From assembly GCA_016716715.1 (NCBI GenBank), contig JADJVE010000003.1, forward strand, positions 248,001-312,000: a stretch of DNA of 64,000 bases, read 5' to 3'. Below, one piece after another: positions 25,408 to 33,455 of the stretch. Both the position numbers and the translations under genes were made by a program. The notes beneath the pieces are model-generated. The model was not told the origin of the DNA. It did not search any database and saw only the letters and a program-made list of their open reading frames with translations. This stretch comes from Acidobacteriota bacterium. GTDB taxonomy: Bacteria; Acidobacteriota; Thermoanaerobaculia; UBA5066. Numbering within the stretch: position 1 is the first letter of the stretch; every line of letters begins with the position of its first letter.

Positions 25408-26022
25408 TCAGATGAGGTAGATGAACGTGAAGACGAGGATCCAGATCAGGTCGACGAAGTGCCAGAACAGCCCCGTGATCTCGACGACGTTCGCGCCGTT
25501 GTCGAGAAACTTTCCGCGCAGGACCCCGATCGCCGTGATCAGGAGGTAGCAGACGCCCGTGAAGACGTGCGCGCCGTGGAAGCTCGTGACCACGTAGAAG
25601 GTCGCCGGAAAGTTGCCGGAGGGCAGCGTGAACCCGTGGTGGATGAGGTGCGCGTACTCGTAGACCTGCCCGCCCAGGAAGAACGCTCCGCCGAGCGCGG
25701 TGGCGAAGAGCCAGAGGGCGGTCTGCCGGCGCTCGCCGTGTTTGGCCGCGTCCAGCGCCTGGACCATCGTGACGCTCGAGAGGATCAGGACGAACGTCAT
25801 GATGCCCGTGAACGGAATCCCGAGGACGGTGGACGGCAGGGGCCACTTCGGGTTGCCGGCCCGGAGGATCGCGTAGGCGAGGAGGAGGCCCGCGAACGTC
25901 ATCGCGTCCGTGACGAGGAAGACCCACATTCCGACCTTGCCGGTCGTGGCGGCGCCGAAGGTCGGCGCGTTTCGGGGCGTGGCTCCCGGTGCGGCGAGGA
26001 AGGCCTCAGACGGTGCGCTCAT
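25408..26022 (-). CDS. cytochrome c oxidase subunit III (copy 2)
   Basis: A protein of 204 residues with five TM helices, the short form of subunit III. Family features: FLVTDAMTFAGLLLAY, a Glu-containing helix (GQVYEYAHLIHHG), SFHGAHVFTG, and the end motif LFWHFVDLIWILVFTFIYL. Its start is directly adjacent to the SCO-like stop (TGA ATG). A second subunit III gene (27600-28190) sits upstream in the same operon; the two differ in sequence, so this is not a recent duplication. Confidence 0.93.
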   Translation of the reverse strand: MSAPSEAFLAAPGATPRNAPTFGAATTGKVGMWVFLVTDAMTFAGLLLAYAILRAGNPKWPLPSTVLGIPFTGIMTFVLILSSVTMVQALDAAKHGERRQTALWLFATALGGAFFLGGQVYEYAHLIHHGFTLPSGNFPATFYVVTSFHGAHVFTGVCYLLITAIGVLRGKFLDNGANVVEITGLFWHFVDLIWILVFTFIYLI

Positions 26023-26643
26023 TCAACGTCCTTCCATGTTCACGAGAAATCCGGTGTCGCGCATGAGCTGGTCGAGCTCCGGCTTGAGGGGCACGGCGAC
26101 GCGGCGGATCCGGCCGCGCGCGTCGACGAGGAGGAGACGGCCCCACAGGGGCAGGTCGTCGGGGAGGCCCGACGCCTTCCGGGCCGCGGCCTCGAAGCCG
26201 GCGAGGCCGCCGCTCGCGTGAATCCAGCGGGGCAGCGCGGCGCGGGCCGCGTCCGCGTCGCACCAGGGCGGCGAGCCCGGCGGCGCGTCCACGAAGCTCA
26301 CGATCCGGACGGAGCCGCCCGTGTTGCGCATGCGGCGGACGAGCGACGCGGCCGCCGTGGGCTTCTCGGCGAAGCGCTCCGCGGACACGAACTCGGCGAG
26401 GACGACGAACCCCCGCAGGCTCTCGGCCGTCACGGGCTGGCCCTGCTGGTCGACGAGCGCGAAGGCGGGGAGGTCGCCGAGCACGGGCGGCGCGGCAGGG
26501 AGCGGCCGCGTCACGGAGCGGAAGACCGGGACGGCGAAGACCGCGAAAACGAACACCGCCCAGAACCACACGCTCCCCGTAAGCCGCGCTGCGAGGCGTT
26601 GCGGGGCGGGGACGTCGAAGGCGGGGGCGGCGGCGGGCGTCAT
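26023..26643 (-). CDS. SCO1/SenC-like membrane protein lacking the Cys pair
   Basis: A protein of 206 residues. An N-terminal TM helix (about 25-43) is followed by a thioredoxin-type fold with LPAFALVDQQGQPVTAESLRGFVVLAEFVSAE, as in SCO proteins that deliver copper to CuA. Where SCO1 has its copper-binding CxxxC, this protein has SAERFAE, with no Cys, so it probably cannot bind copper in the usual way. ATGA coupling to the upstream cytochrome c gene places it firmly in the oxidase operon. Possible roles include a structural or assembly part; unknown. Confidence 0.7.
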   Translation of the reverse strand: MTPAAAPAFDVPAPQRLAARLTGSVWFWAVFVFAVFAVPVFRSVTRPLPAAPPVLGDLPAFALVDQQGQPVTAESLRGFVVLAEFVSAERFAEKPTAAASLVRRMRNTGGSVRIVSFVDAPPGSPPWCDADAARAALPRWIHASGGLAGFEAAARKASGLPDDLPLWGRLLLVDARGRIRRVAVPLKPELDQLMRDTGFLVNMEGR

Positions 26644-27572
26644 CGGGAGGCGGTCGTCGCTTCCGGCGGCGCCATCGCGACGAGCTTGGCGCGGCGCGCG
26701 TCGGCCTCGGGCGTGTTCTTGATGTCGATGAGCGACCGCACGTAGTACGCCATCGCCCAGATGTCCTCCTCGGGGAGGGCGCCCTTCCACGTCGGCATCG
26801 CCGTGCCGCCGATGCCCGAGGCGATCGTGCGGTAGAAGTCGGTCAGCGCCTCGCCCGAACGGACGTGGTCGCGCGTGAAGTCGGGCGGCATGATTTTGAA
26901 GCCGTAGTCGCTTTCCTTGGGAGAGGCGTGGTACGGGTCGGGCCGCAGCGTCGTCTCGCGTTTGCTGAGTTCGAGGCTCGCGGCCTGGATCGTCGCCGGC
27001 GTCTCGTAGGCCGGGTGACACGAGAGGCACTGCGCGAAGCCGTGGTAGACCTTCATCCCACGCGTGATCGCTTCGGCCTTCCGCGCGGCGCCGTACGGGT
27101 CGGGGGACGGGACGATCGGCTCGCCGGCAGTCTTCTCGGCCCACTTCGGCGAGAGCGTCTTGAGGTACTGGACGATGTCGAGGAGGTCGCGCTCCGGCAC
27201 GTCGTTCCAGGGGAGCATGGCGGTACCGTGAAGGCCCATCTGGATGGTATTCAGGAAATCCTCGTCGTTCGGGAGCTGGCCGCTCGCGACGGCCGCGAAC
27301 TTGAACTGCCCCTGCTTGAAGTTGCGCGGCGGCGGGCGGAGGCCGACGGCGGCCGGTCCCTTCCCGTCGCCCTCGAGGCCGTGGCATGCGGCGCAGTACG
27401 TCACGAACAGCTCGCGGCCGTGGTTGAGGCGGCGGGCGGAAACGCGCTTGCCGCCGAGCGTCTGGGACTTCGAGAAACGGGCGCCCGGACCCGAGCATCC
27501 CGAACCGAGCAGAAGAAGCGCGCCAAGAAGCGCACCGACCCCGCCCGCCGCGACCCGCGTTCCAACCTTCAT
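26640..27572 (-). CDS. dihaem cytochrome c lipoprotein
   Basis: A protein of 310 residues. A lipobox (LLGSGC, Cys 26) gives a lipid-anchored periplasmic protein. Two haem c sites are present, C60-AAC-H64 and C182-LSC-H186, each in its own cytochrome c domain with likely Met axial ligands (AMLPW and AMPTW). It probably carries electrons to the CuA site of the oxidase. It sits between the two subunit III genes in the cox operon, 27 bases after the first. The two domains resemble each other in layout, suggesting an internal duplication. Confidence 0.93.
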   Translation of the reverse strand: MKVGTRVAAGGVGALLGALLLLGSGCSGPGARFSKSQTLGGKRVSARRLNHGRELFVTYCAACHGLEGDGKGPAAVGLRPPPRNFKQGQFKFAAVASGQLPNDEDFLNTIQMGLHGTAMLPWNDVPERDLLDIVQYLKTLSPKWAEKTAGEPIVPSPDPYGAARKAEAITRGMKVYHGFAQCLSCHPAYETPATIQAASLELSKRETTLRPDPYHASPKESDYGFKIMPPDFTRDHVRSGEALTDFYRTIASGIGGTAMPTWKGALPEEDIWAMAYYVRSLIDIKNTPEADARRAKLVAMAPPEATTASR

Positions 27573-27599
27573 AGAAATCTTCTCTTCCTCTTTCTCTTT

Positions 27600-28190
27600 C
27601 TAGAGCAGATAGATCGTCACGAACATGAGGGCCCAGACGGCGTCCACGAAGTGCCAGAACATCGCCGTGAGGCGCACGGGGCTCTGCGCCCCCGAGACCC
27701 AGCGGCCCTTCGCGGCGCCCGGGACCAGGACGAGCAGCGCGGCGAGTCCCGCGAGGACGTGCAGCGCGTGGAACACCGTGAGGCCGTAGAAGATCGACCC
27801 GTAGACGCCGGACTCGATCCGGAAGCCGGAGCGCCAGAGAGGGATCCAGACGGCGAGCTGGAGCGCGAGGAAGAGCGACCCGAGCGCGAGCGTGCGGCGC
27901 AGCGCCGACAGGAGCGCGCCCGGCCGCGCCGCCGCCTCGGAGCGGGCGCCGGCGTGGAGGACGAAGCTGGAGGCGACGAGGACGAGCGTGTTCAGAAACG
28001 GGAGGAGCCGCGGCAGCGGCTCGAGGCCGTCCGGCGGCCACTCCCCGGCGCCGAGACGCAGGACCGCGTACGAGAAGAAGAGGCTGACGAAGAGCATCGT
28101 CCACGACCCGAGCGCCATGACCATCCCGACGAACGACGTCCGGCGGGACTCCTCGCGGCGCGGGAGGCGGGCGGCGGCGACGGCGGCCAT
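27600..28190 (-). CDS. cytochrome c oxidase subunit III (copy 1)
   Basis: A protein of 196 residues with five TM helices and the usual end motif (MFWHFVDAVWALMFVTIYLL), plus a loop FYGLTVFHALHVLAGL typical of subunit III. The ATG overlaps the coxA stop by one base (TGATG), so it is the subunit III most tightly coupled to subunits I and II. A second subunit III gene occurs 2 kb downstream in the same operon. Confidence 0.93.
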   Translation of the reverse strand: MAAVAAARLPRREESRRTSFVGMVMALGSWTMLFVSLFFSYAVLRLGAGEWPPDGLEPLPRLLPFLNTLVLVASSFVLHAGARSEAAARPGALLSALRRTLALGSLFLALQLAVWIPLWRSGFRIESGVYGSIFYGLTVFHALHVLAGLAALLVLVPGAAKGRWVSGAQSPVRLTAMFWHFVDAVWALMFVTIYLL

Positions 28191-29983
28191 CAGGCTCCGA
28201 CGGCTCCGAGCGCGGCGGGTTCGGACTCGAGGGGCTCGTTCTGCGCGAGCCAGTCCTTCCCGGTGACGCCGGGGTGGCTGAACTCGTGCGGCCCGTGGAG
28301 GACGAGCGGGATCTCGTCGAAGTTGTGGTGCGGGGGCGGGGAGGGAATCGTCCACTCGAGCGTGCCGACTTCCCAGGGGTTCTCCGAGGCCTTCGCCCCC
28401 GAGATCAGGCTCGAGAGGAAGTTCGCGACGAAGAGAAACTGCGTCGCGCCCAGGAAGAGCGCTGCGCGCGTGATGAACAGGTTCAGCGGCTGCAGATGCT
28501 GGAGGAACGTGTAGGAGTCGAGGTTGTAGAGGCGGCGCTGCATTCCCGCGTACCCGATGACGAGCTGGGAGCCGAAGACGAGGACGATCGGGACGATCGT
28601 GAGCCAGAAGTGAAGCTTCCCGAGTCTCTCGTTCATCATCTTTCCGAAGAGCTTCGGGAACCAGAAGTAGATCGCCGAGAACGCGCCGAGCAGCACGGAC
28701 GCCGCCATCGTGAGGTGGAAGTGCCCGACGACGAAGTACGAGTCGTGCAGGTAGACGTCCGTGCCGATCGCGCCGAGGTGCAGGCCCGTGAGGCCGCCGA
28801 GGCCGAACACGAAGACGACGCCCATCGAGAAGAGCATCGGCGTCGTGAAGCGGATCGAGCCGCGCCACATCGTGCCGAGCCAGTTCAGGAAGAAGACCGC
28901 CGACGGGATCGAGATGAGCATCGTCAGCGTCATGAAGCCCTCCGAGAGGAGCGGGCTCATGCCGACCACGAACATGTGGTGGCCGTAGACGACCGCCGAG
29001 AGCACCGTGATGGCGGTCATCGAGAGGGCGGTCGCCTTGTAACCGAACGCGGGCTTGCGGGAGAAGAACGAGAGGACGTCGGACACGACGCCCCACGCGG
29101 GGAGGATGAGGATGTAGACCTCGGGGTGCCCGAAGATCCAGAAGAGGTGCTGGTAGAGGATCGGGTCGCCGCCGCCCTTCGTCACGGCCATGCCGGCCAC
29201 GAAGAAGTGGCTTCCGAAGACGCGGTCGAGGAAGAGGAGCAGCATGCCCGCCGCGATCACGGGGACGAAGAGCGCGTTGAGGATCGCCGTGAGCCACAGG
29301 CCCCACACGGTGAGCGGCATGTCGAAGTAGCCCATGCCGGGCGCGCGGAGGCGGATGACGGTCGTGATGTAGTTGACCGCGCCCATGATCGACGACGAGC
29401 CCGCGAGGAAGATCGCGACGATCCAGAGCGTCTGGCCCGGGGCCGGCTGTCCGACGAGGGTCGAGAGCGTCGGGTAGGACACCCAGCCTCCCGACGCGGA
29501 GCCGCCCGGGACGAAGAACGACGTGACGAGGATGCCGCTCGAGAGCGCCATCGTCCAGAACGAGAGCATGTTCAGGGTCGGGAACGCCATGTCCCGGGCG
29601 CCGATCATGAGCGGGATGCAGAAGTTGCCGAACGCGCCGATCAGGATCGGCGTGATCGCGAAGAAGATCATGATCGTCCCGTGCATCGTGAAGAACGACG
29701 AGTAGGACTGCGGGGGCATGACGCCGCCGCTCTGGGGCCACACGAGCTCGCCGAGGACCGGGAACGCGGTCCCCGGGTGGCCGAGCTGCCAGCGGATCAT
29801 CATCGCCATCGTCCCGCCGATCGCGAGGAAGGCGAGCCCCATCCAGAGGAACTGCTTCGCGATGACCTTGTGGTCCAGCGAGAACACCCACCGCCTCAGG
29901 AACGAGTCGGGGTCGGGGTGGATGTGCTGCTCGGCGTGAAAGTCCGGACCGGCGTACGCGAGCCTCGGGCGCTCCGTCGTCAC
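28190..29983 (-). CDS. coxA: cytochrome c oxidase subunit I
   Basis: Catalytic subunit of a haem-copper oxidase that reduces O2 and pumps protons. It has 597 residues from GTG 29983 and about 12 TM helices. Haem and CuB ligands are visible: FTMHGTIMIFF (haem a His), GHPEVYI (CuB His with the type-A1 Glu), VYGHHMF (CuB His pair) and FVVGHFHLTMA (both remaining haem ligands). The GHPEV motif marks the A1 class. The start overlaps coxB by four bases (GTGA), and an extra N-terminal 35 residues precede the first helix. The C-terminus adds a soluble tail of about 60 residues. Confidence 0.97.
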   Translation of the reverse strand: MTTERPRLAYAGPDFHAEQHIHPDPDSFLRRWVFSLDHKVIAKQFLWMGLAFLAIGGTMAMMIRWQLGHPGTAFPVLGELVWPQSGGVMPPQSYSSFFTMHGTIMIFFAITPILIGAFGNFCIPLMIGARDMAFPTLNMLSFWTMALSSGILVTSFFVPGGSASGGWVSYPTLSTLVGQPAPGQTLWIVAIFLAGSSSIMGAVNYITTVIRLRAPGMGYFDMPLTVWGLWLTAILNALFVPVIAAGMLLLFLDRVFGSHFFVAGMAVTKGGGDPILYQHLFWIFGHPEVYILILPAWGVVSDVLSFFSRKPAFGYKATALSMTAITVLSAVVYGHHMFVVGMSPLLSEGFMTLTMLISIPSAVFFLNWLGTMWRGSIRFTTPMLFSMGVVFVFGLGGLTGLHLGAIGTDVYLHDSYFVVGHFHLTMAASVLLGAFSAIYFWFPKLFGKMMNERLGKLHFWLTIVPIVLVFGSQLVIGYAGMQRRLYNLDSYTFLQHLQPLNLFITRAALFLGATQFLFVANFLSSLISGAKASENPWEVGTLEWTIPSPPPHHNFDEIPLVLHGPHEFSHPGVTGKDWLAQNEPLESEPAALGAVGA

Positions 29984-30837
29984 TTCGCCACCCATTCCCA
30001 TCCCCACTGGGCCTCCGTGTCGGCCGCGTCGAACCGGCGCTTCGCGTCGCCCTGCGCCTCGGCGTACCAGCGCTCGAACGCGTCGTTCTCCATCACCGTG
30101 AGGTCGGCCTTCATCTTGTAGTGGGCCCAGCCGCAGAGCTGCGAGCAGGCAATCTCCATCGAACCGGTCTCCTTCGCCTGGAACCACATCCGGGTCACGT
30201 GGCCCGGGTTCGCGTCCTGCTTGATGCGGAAGTTCGGGACGTAGAAGCTGTGGATGACGTCCTTGGCCTTCAGGTTCAGGAAGATCGGGCGGCCCTTCGG
30301 GATCCACATCTCGTTCAGCGTCACGACGTCGTCGGCCGTGTTGAAGACGCCGTCGGCGCCCGCGTACCGGAAGTTCCACGCCCACTGCTGCGGCATGACC
30401 TCGATCCGGACGGTGTCGGCCGACGTCGGCCACTTGAACAGGTACTCCTCGATGTCGGCGCGCGACCGGTGGACGAGCACGAGGTCGATCGAGAGAAAGA
30501 CGAGGAGCGCGAGCGATCCCGTGACGACGAGGCTCCGGCGGTCCGTTCCCTTGTCGTACACGGCGCGGTGCCCAGCCCGTGCGCGGTAACGCGCGACGAT
30601 GAAGGCGAGGCTCCCGCAGACGAGCGTGAAGGCGACGATCCCGAGGCCGGTCGTGTACCAGAAGAGCCAGGTGACCCGGTGGCCTTCCGTGGACACGTCG
30701 CGGGGCGGCGCGTACGGCGCGGACGGCCCCGCGAGGGCGGCCGCGGAGACGAGGAACGGGAGCAGGAACGCGAGGCTCCGCGACGTGCGGGACGCCCCCC
30801 GCCGGACGAGGCGGTGCAGAGGACCTTCCTGAGACAT
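29980..30837 (-). CDS. coxB: cytochrome c oxidase subunit II
   Basis: A protein of 285 residues: signal/TM region (about 22-36), two TM helices (about 58-82 and 104-122), and a cupredoxin domain with the binuclear CuA site, H196, C231, C235, H239 and M242 (CSQLCGWAHYKM). It accepts electrons from cytochrome c and passes them to subunit I. There is no fused haem c domain, in line with a separate dihaem cytochrome c in the operon. The ATG at 30837 follows GGGGGG; a longer form in the same frame was not chosen. First gene of the cox operon, promoter at 30860-30888. Confidence 0.96.
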   Translation of the reverse strand: MSQEGPLHRLVRRGASRTSRSLAFLLPFLVSAAALAGPSAPYAPPRDVSTEGHRVTWLFWYTTGLGIVAFTLVCGSLAFIVARYRARAGHRAVYDKGTDRRSLVVTGSLALLVFLSIDLVLVHRSRADIEEYLFKWPTSADTVRIEVMPQQWAWNFRYAGADGVFNTADDVVTLNEMWIPKGRPIFLNLKAKDVIHSFYVPNFRIKQDANPGHVTRMWFQAKETGSMEIACSQLCGWAHYKMKADLTVMENDAFERWYAEAQGDAKRRFDAADTEAQWGWEWVAK

Positions 30838-30859
30838 TCGATTCCCCCCGAGGACCGTT

Positions 30860-30888
30860 ACTCTACTTTCAAGGAAACGCCGTTTCAA
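30860..30888 (-). promoter_or_regulatory. promoter of the cox operon
   Basis: Minus strand TTGAAA (30883-30888), 17 bases, TAGAGT (30860-30865). Start of transcription is predicted near 30853, about 15 bases before the coxB ATG. The divergent 31025 gene shares the 187-base intergenic region; no clear promoter was found on its side. Confidence 0.6.
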
Positions 30889-31024
30889 AGATTATCGCAC
30901 CGGAGACTCGGTCGCCTTCGCGGCCGCCGAAGGGCGCCTGCGTCCCGACTCACCGATCGGCGTGGAGCCGGCGCCTCATGGACGCCGGAGGGTCGATGCG
31001 CTAAGAACCGGGTGGAGGTCCCCC

Positions 31025-32377
31025 ATGGACTACCCGATCTGGGATCTGGCGGTCGGCGGAGGGGTCCTGATCGGAACGATCGCGATCCTCCACGTCGTCG
31101 TCTCTCACTTCGCCGTCGGCGGCGGTCTCGTCATGGCGTGGGCGGAAACGTCGCTCGGCCGCCGCCCCGATCCTGCGCTGCGCGCTCTCCTGAAGCGCGC
31201 CTCGCTGATGCTGATCCTCGTCTCGACGGTCTTCGGCGCGATCTCGGGCGTGGCCATCTGGTTCACGATCGGCCTCGTCCACCCCGCGGCCACGTCGGCG
31301 CTCATCCATTCCTTCGTCTGGGGATGGGCGATCGAGTGGGCGTTCTTCCTGCTCGAGGTCGTCACGGCGCTGGCCTGGTACGCGACGTGGGACCGCGTCC
31401 GCCCCCGCACGCACCGCCTGCTGATCGTTCTCTACGCCTTCGCCGCGTACATGTCGCTCGTGATCATCCAGGGGATACTCGGGTTCATGCTGACACCGGG
31501 GCGGTGGCTGGAGACTCGCGGCTTCTGGGACGGCTTCCTCAACCCGACGTATCTCCCCGGCATCGTCTTCCGGACGGGCGTCTGCCTCCTCCTCGCCGGC
31601 ACGTACCTCATGCTCGCGGCGCTCCGCGAGAAGGACCGAGCGGCGCGCACACGCCTCGCCGGCCTCCTCGGCCGGGTCATGACGGTGGGCGTCGCGGTCG
31701 CGGCCGCCGGGCTCTTCTGGTGGAAGGCTGCGCTCCCGCCCGACGTGGCGGCCAATTTTCTCGGCGACAAGCCGCTGATCGCGTCTCTCGGGACGGGCTG
31801 GCGGCACCTCTTCATCGCCCTCGCGGCTTCCGCCGTCCTCGCTCTCCTCGCCGCGCTCCTGCCGCGGACCGTCCGCTGGCCGCAGGCCGTTCTCGCGCTC
31901 GTTGCGGCGTTTGGCCTCCTCGGCGGTTACGAGAGGATCCGCGAGGGGGCGCGCAAGCCCTTCATCGTCCGGGGCTACATGTTCTCGAACGGCATTCTCG
32001 TCTCCGAGGTGGCGGCGCTCAATCGAGAGGGCGTCCTCTCGAAGGCGCGCTGGGCGGCGTACGACGCGGGGGACGATTCCGTTTCGAAGGGCCGCGCCGT
32101 CTTCCGCGCCGAGTGCGCCTCGTGCCACACGCTCGACGGTTACCTCTCGATCCGCAAGCGGACGGCCTCCGCCGATGCGGACTTCCTGACGCTGTTTCTC
32201 ACGGCGCTGCGCGACGACGGAGCGAAGTGGACGGCGTCGCCGCCGCAGAAGGCCGACTACCCGTTCATGCCGCCCTTCGTCGGAACCGAGGACGAGATCC
32301 GGTGGCTCGTCGCCTATCTCGACTCCCTGAAATCCCCCGCAGCGGTGAAAACCGCGGAGGCGACCCGTGCGCAATGA
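31025..32377 (+). CDS. CydA-like (cytochrome bd superfamily) membrane protein with fused cytochrome c
   Basis: A protein of 450 residues, ATG at 31025 with GGAGG upstream. The N-terminal half has about eight TM helices and matches CydA. The first helix block has H23/H28 (LHVVVSHFAVGGGLVM), as with the haem His of CydA. The block IEWAFFLLE (E104, E111) parallels the E-x7-E helix of CydA, followed by the TWDRVRPRTH loop. The C-terminus (about 345-440) is a soluble haem c domain with C364-ASC-H368 and an axial Met415. I see no Q-loop, so electrons probably come from cytochrome c rather than quinol. The next gene overlaps by 11 bases and is a second CydA-like protein. Function inferred as a terminal O2 (or NO) reductase. 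Confidence 0.65.
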   Translation: MDYPIWDLAVGGGVLIGTIAILHVVVSHFAVGGGLVMAWAETSLGRRPDPALRALLKRASLMLILVSTVFGAISGVAIWFTIGLVHPAATSALIHSFVWGWAIEWAFFLLEVVTALAWYATWDRVRPRTHRLLIVLYAFAAYMSLVIIQGILGFMLTPGRWLETRGFWDGFLNPTYLPGIVFRTGVCLLLAGTYLMLAALREKDRAARTRLAGLLGRVMTVGVAVAAAGLFWWKAALPPDVAANFLGDKPLIASLGTGWRHLFIALAASAVLALLAALLPRTVRWPQAVLALVAAFGLLGGYERIREGARKPFIVRGYMFSNGILVSEVAALNREGVLSKARWAAYDAGDDSVSKGRAVFRAECASCHTLDGYLSIRKRTASADADFLTLFLTALRDDGAKWTASPPQKADYPFMPPFVGTEDEIRWLVAYLDSLKSPAAVKTAEATRAQ

Positions 32378-33455
32378 CCTGATCCCGGCCCTCGACCCTG
32401 CGCCGGTCCCCGGACCGCCGGCGCTGCTCGTCGTCCTCTGGATCGTGACGTTCTTCCTCCATCTGCTCGCGGTCAACGCGGCGCTCGGCGGCGCGCTCTT
32501 CTCGGTGCTCCTGCCGCCGTCGATGCCCGGCGCCTCGCGGCGGGCCGTCGCGGCGTTCTTCGCGGAGATCAACTCGTGGGCGCTGTCGCTCGCGATCACG
32601 TTCGCGATCGCCCCGCTCCTCTTCATGCAGGTCCTCTACGGCCGCTTCTTCTACACGGCGTCGGTCCTCGTCGCCCCCGTCTGGCTGGGACTTCTCCTGC
32701 TGCTCATGCTCGCCTATTACCTCAACTGGATTGCGAAGTTCCGGCTCCGGGCGGGGAAGGGCGCGACGGCGGCTCTCGCGTTCTCGGCGACCTGCTCCCT
32801 CGCGATCGCGGCGATCCAGACGTCCGTCCATCTCATCTCGGTCCAGCCGGCTCTCTGGAGCGCCTTCCTGGGCCGCCCGTCGCTCGTCCTCGGGGACCCG
32901 ACGTTCGTCCCGCGTCTTCTTCATTTCGTCCTCGCGGCGGTCGCGATGGCGGCGGTGCTCCCCGCCGCCTTCCCCGGCTCGCTCGCGGACGCGGCCCCGG
33001 GGGCGGCCCGCTTCGGCCTCTTCACGGCGCTCGTCCTGACCGGGGCGCAGTTCGCGGTGGGCCTCTGGCTTCTCCTCGCCCTCCCGAGGGCGGTGCTGTC
33101 GGGGCTCATGACCGGAGGAGTCGCGAACCTGGCGCCGCTCGCCCTCGGGATCCTGGTGGGGCTCGCCCTCCTCGGGCTCCTCGTCCGGGCCGTCGGGGCT
33201 CCCGGAAACGTCCGCCTCGCGCGGGTCGCCCTCGGCCACTTCGCGGCGGCGGCGCTCTTCATGATCGTCACGCGCCACCAGGTCCGCGATCTCTACCTCG
33301 CCGGAGCGCGCGCGACCGAGCGGCTCGTGGTCGCCCCGCAGTGGAGCGTTCTCGCTCTCTTCCTCGCCGTCTTCGTCCTGTGCGCCGGGCTCTCCGTCTG
33401 GGCCCTCTTCCGCGCGGCGACGGACCGGCCGGGCCCGGGGGAGGCCGCGGCCTAG
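32367..33455 (+). CDS. second CydA-like membrane subunit
   Basis: A protein of 362 residues starting at GTG, overlapping the previous gene by 11 bases. About nine TM helices. The opening helix (FFLHLLAVNAALGGALFS, H32) and the following INSWALSLAITFAI and YLNWIAKFR blocks parallel the corresponding CydA-like helices of the upstream protein, suggesting an old tandem duplication. No haem c motif. The pair would form a heterodimer like CydA/CydA' of the bd superfamily; a normal CydB was not recognised. The last four bases (CTAG) are shared with the stop of the convergent smc gene. Confidence 0.55.
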   Translation: MRNDLIPALDPAPVPGPPALLVVLWIVTFFLHLLAVNAALGGALFSVLLPPSMPGASRRAVAAFFAEINSWALSLAITFAIAPLLFMQVLYGRFFYTASVLVAPVWLGLLLLLMLAYYLNWIAKFRLRAGKGATAALAFSATCSLAIAAIQTSVHLISVQPALWSAFLGRPSLVLGDPTFVPRLLHFVLAAVAMAAVLPAAFPGSLADAAPGAARFGLFTALVLTGAQFAVGLWLLLALPRAVLSGLMTGGVANLAPLALGILVGLALLGLLVRAVGAPGNVRLARVALGHFAAAALFMIVTRHQVRDLYLAGARATERLVVAPQWSVLALFLAVFVLCAGLSVWALFRAATDRPGPGEAAA

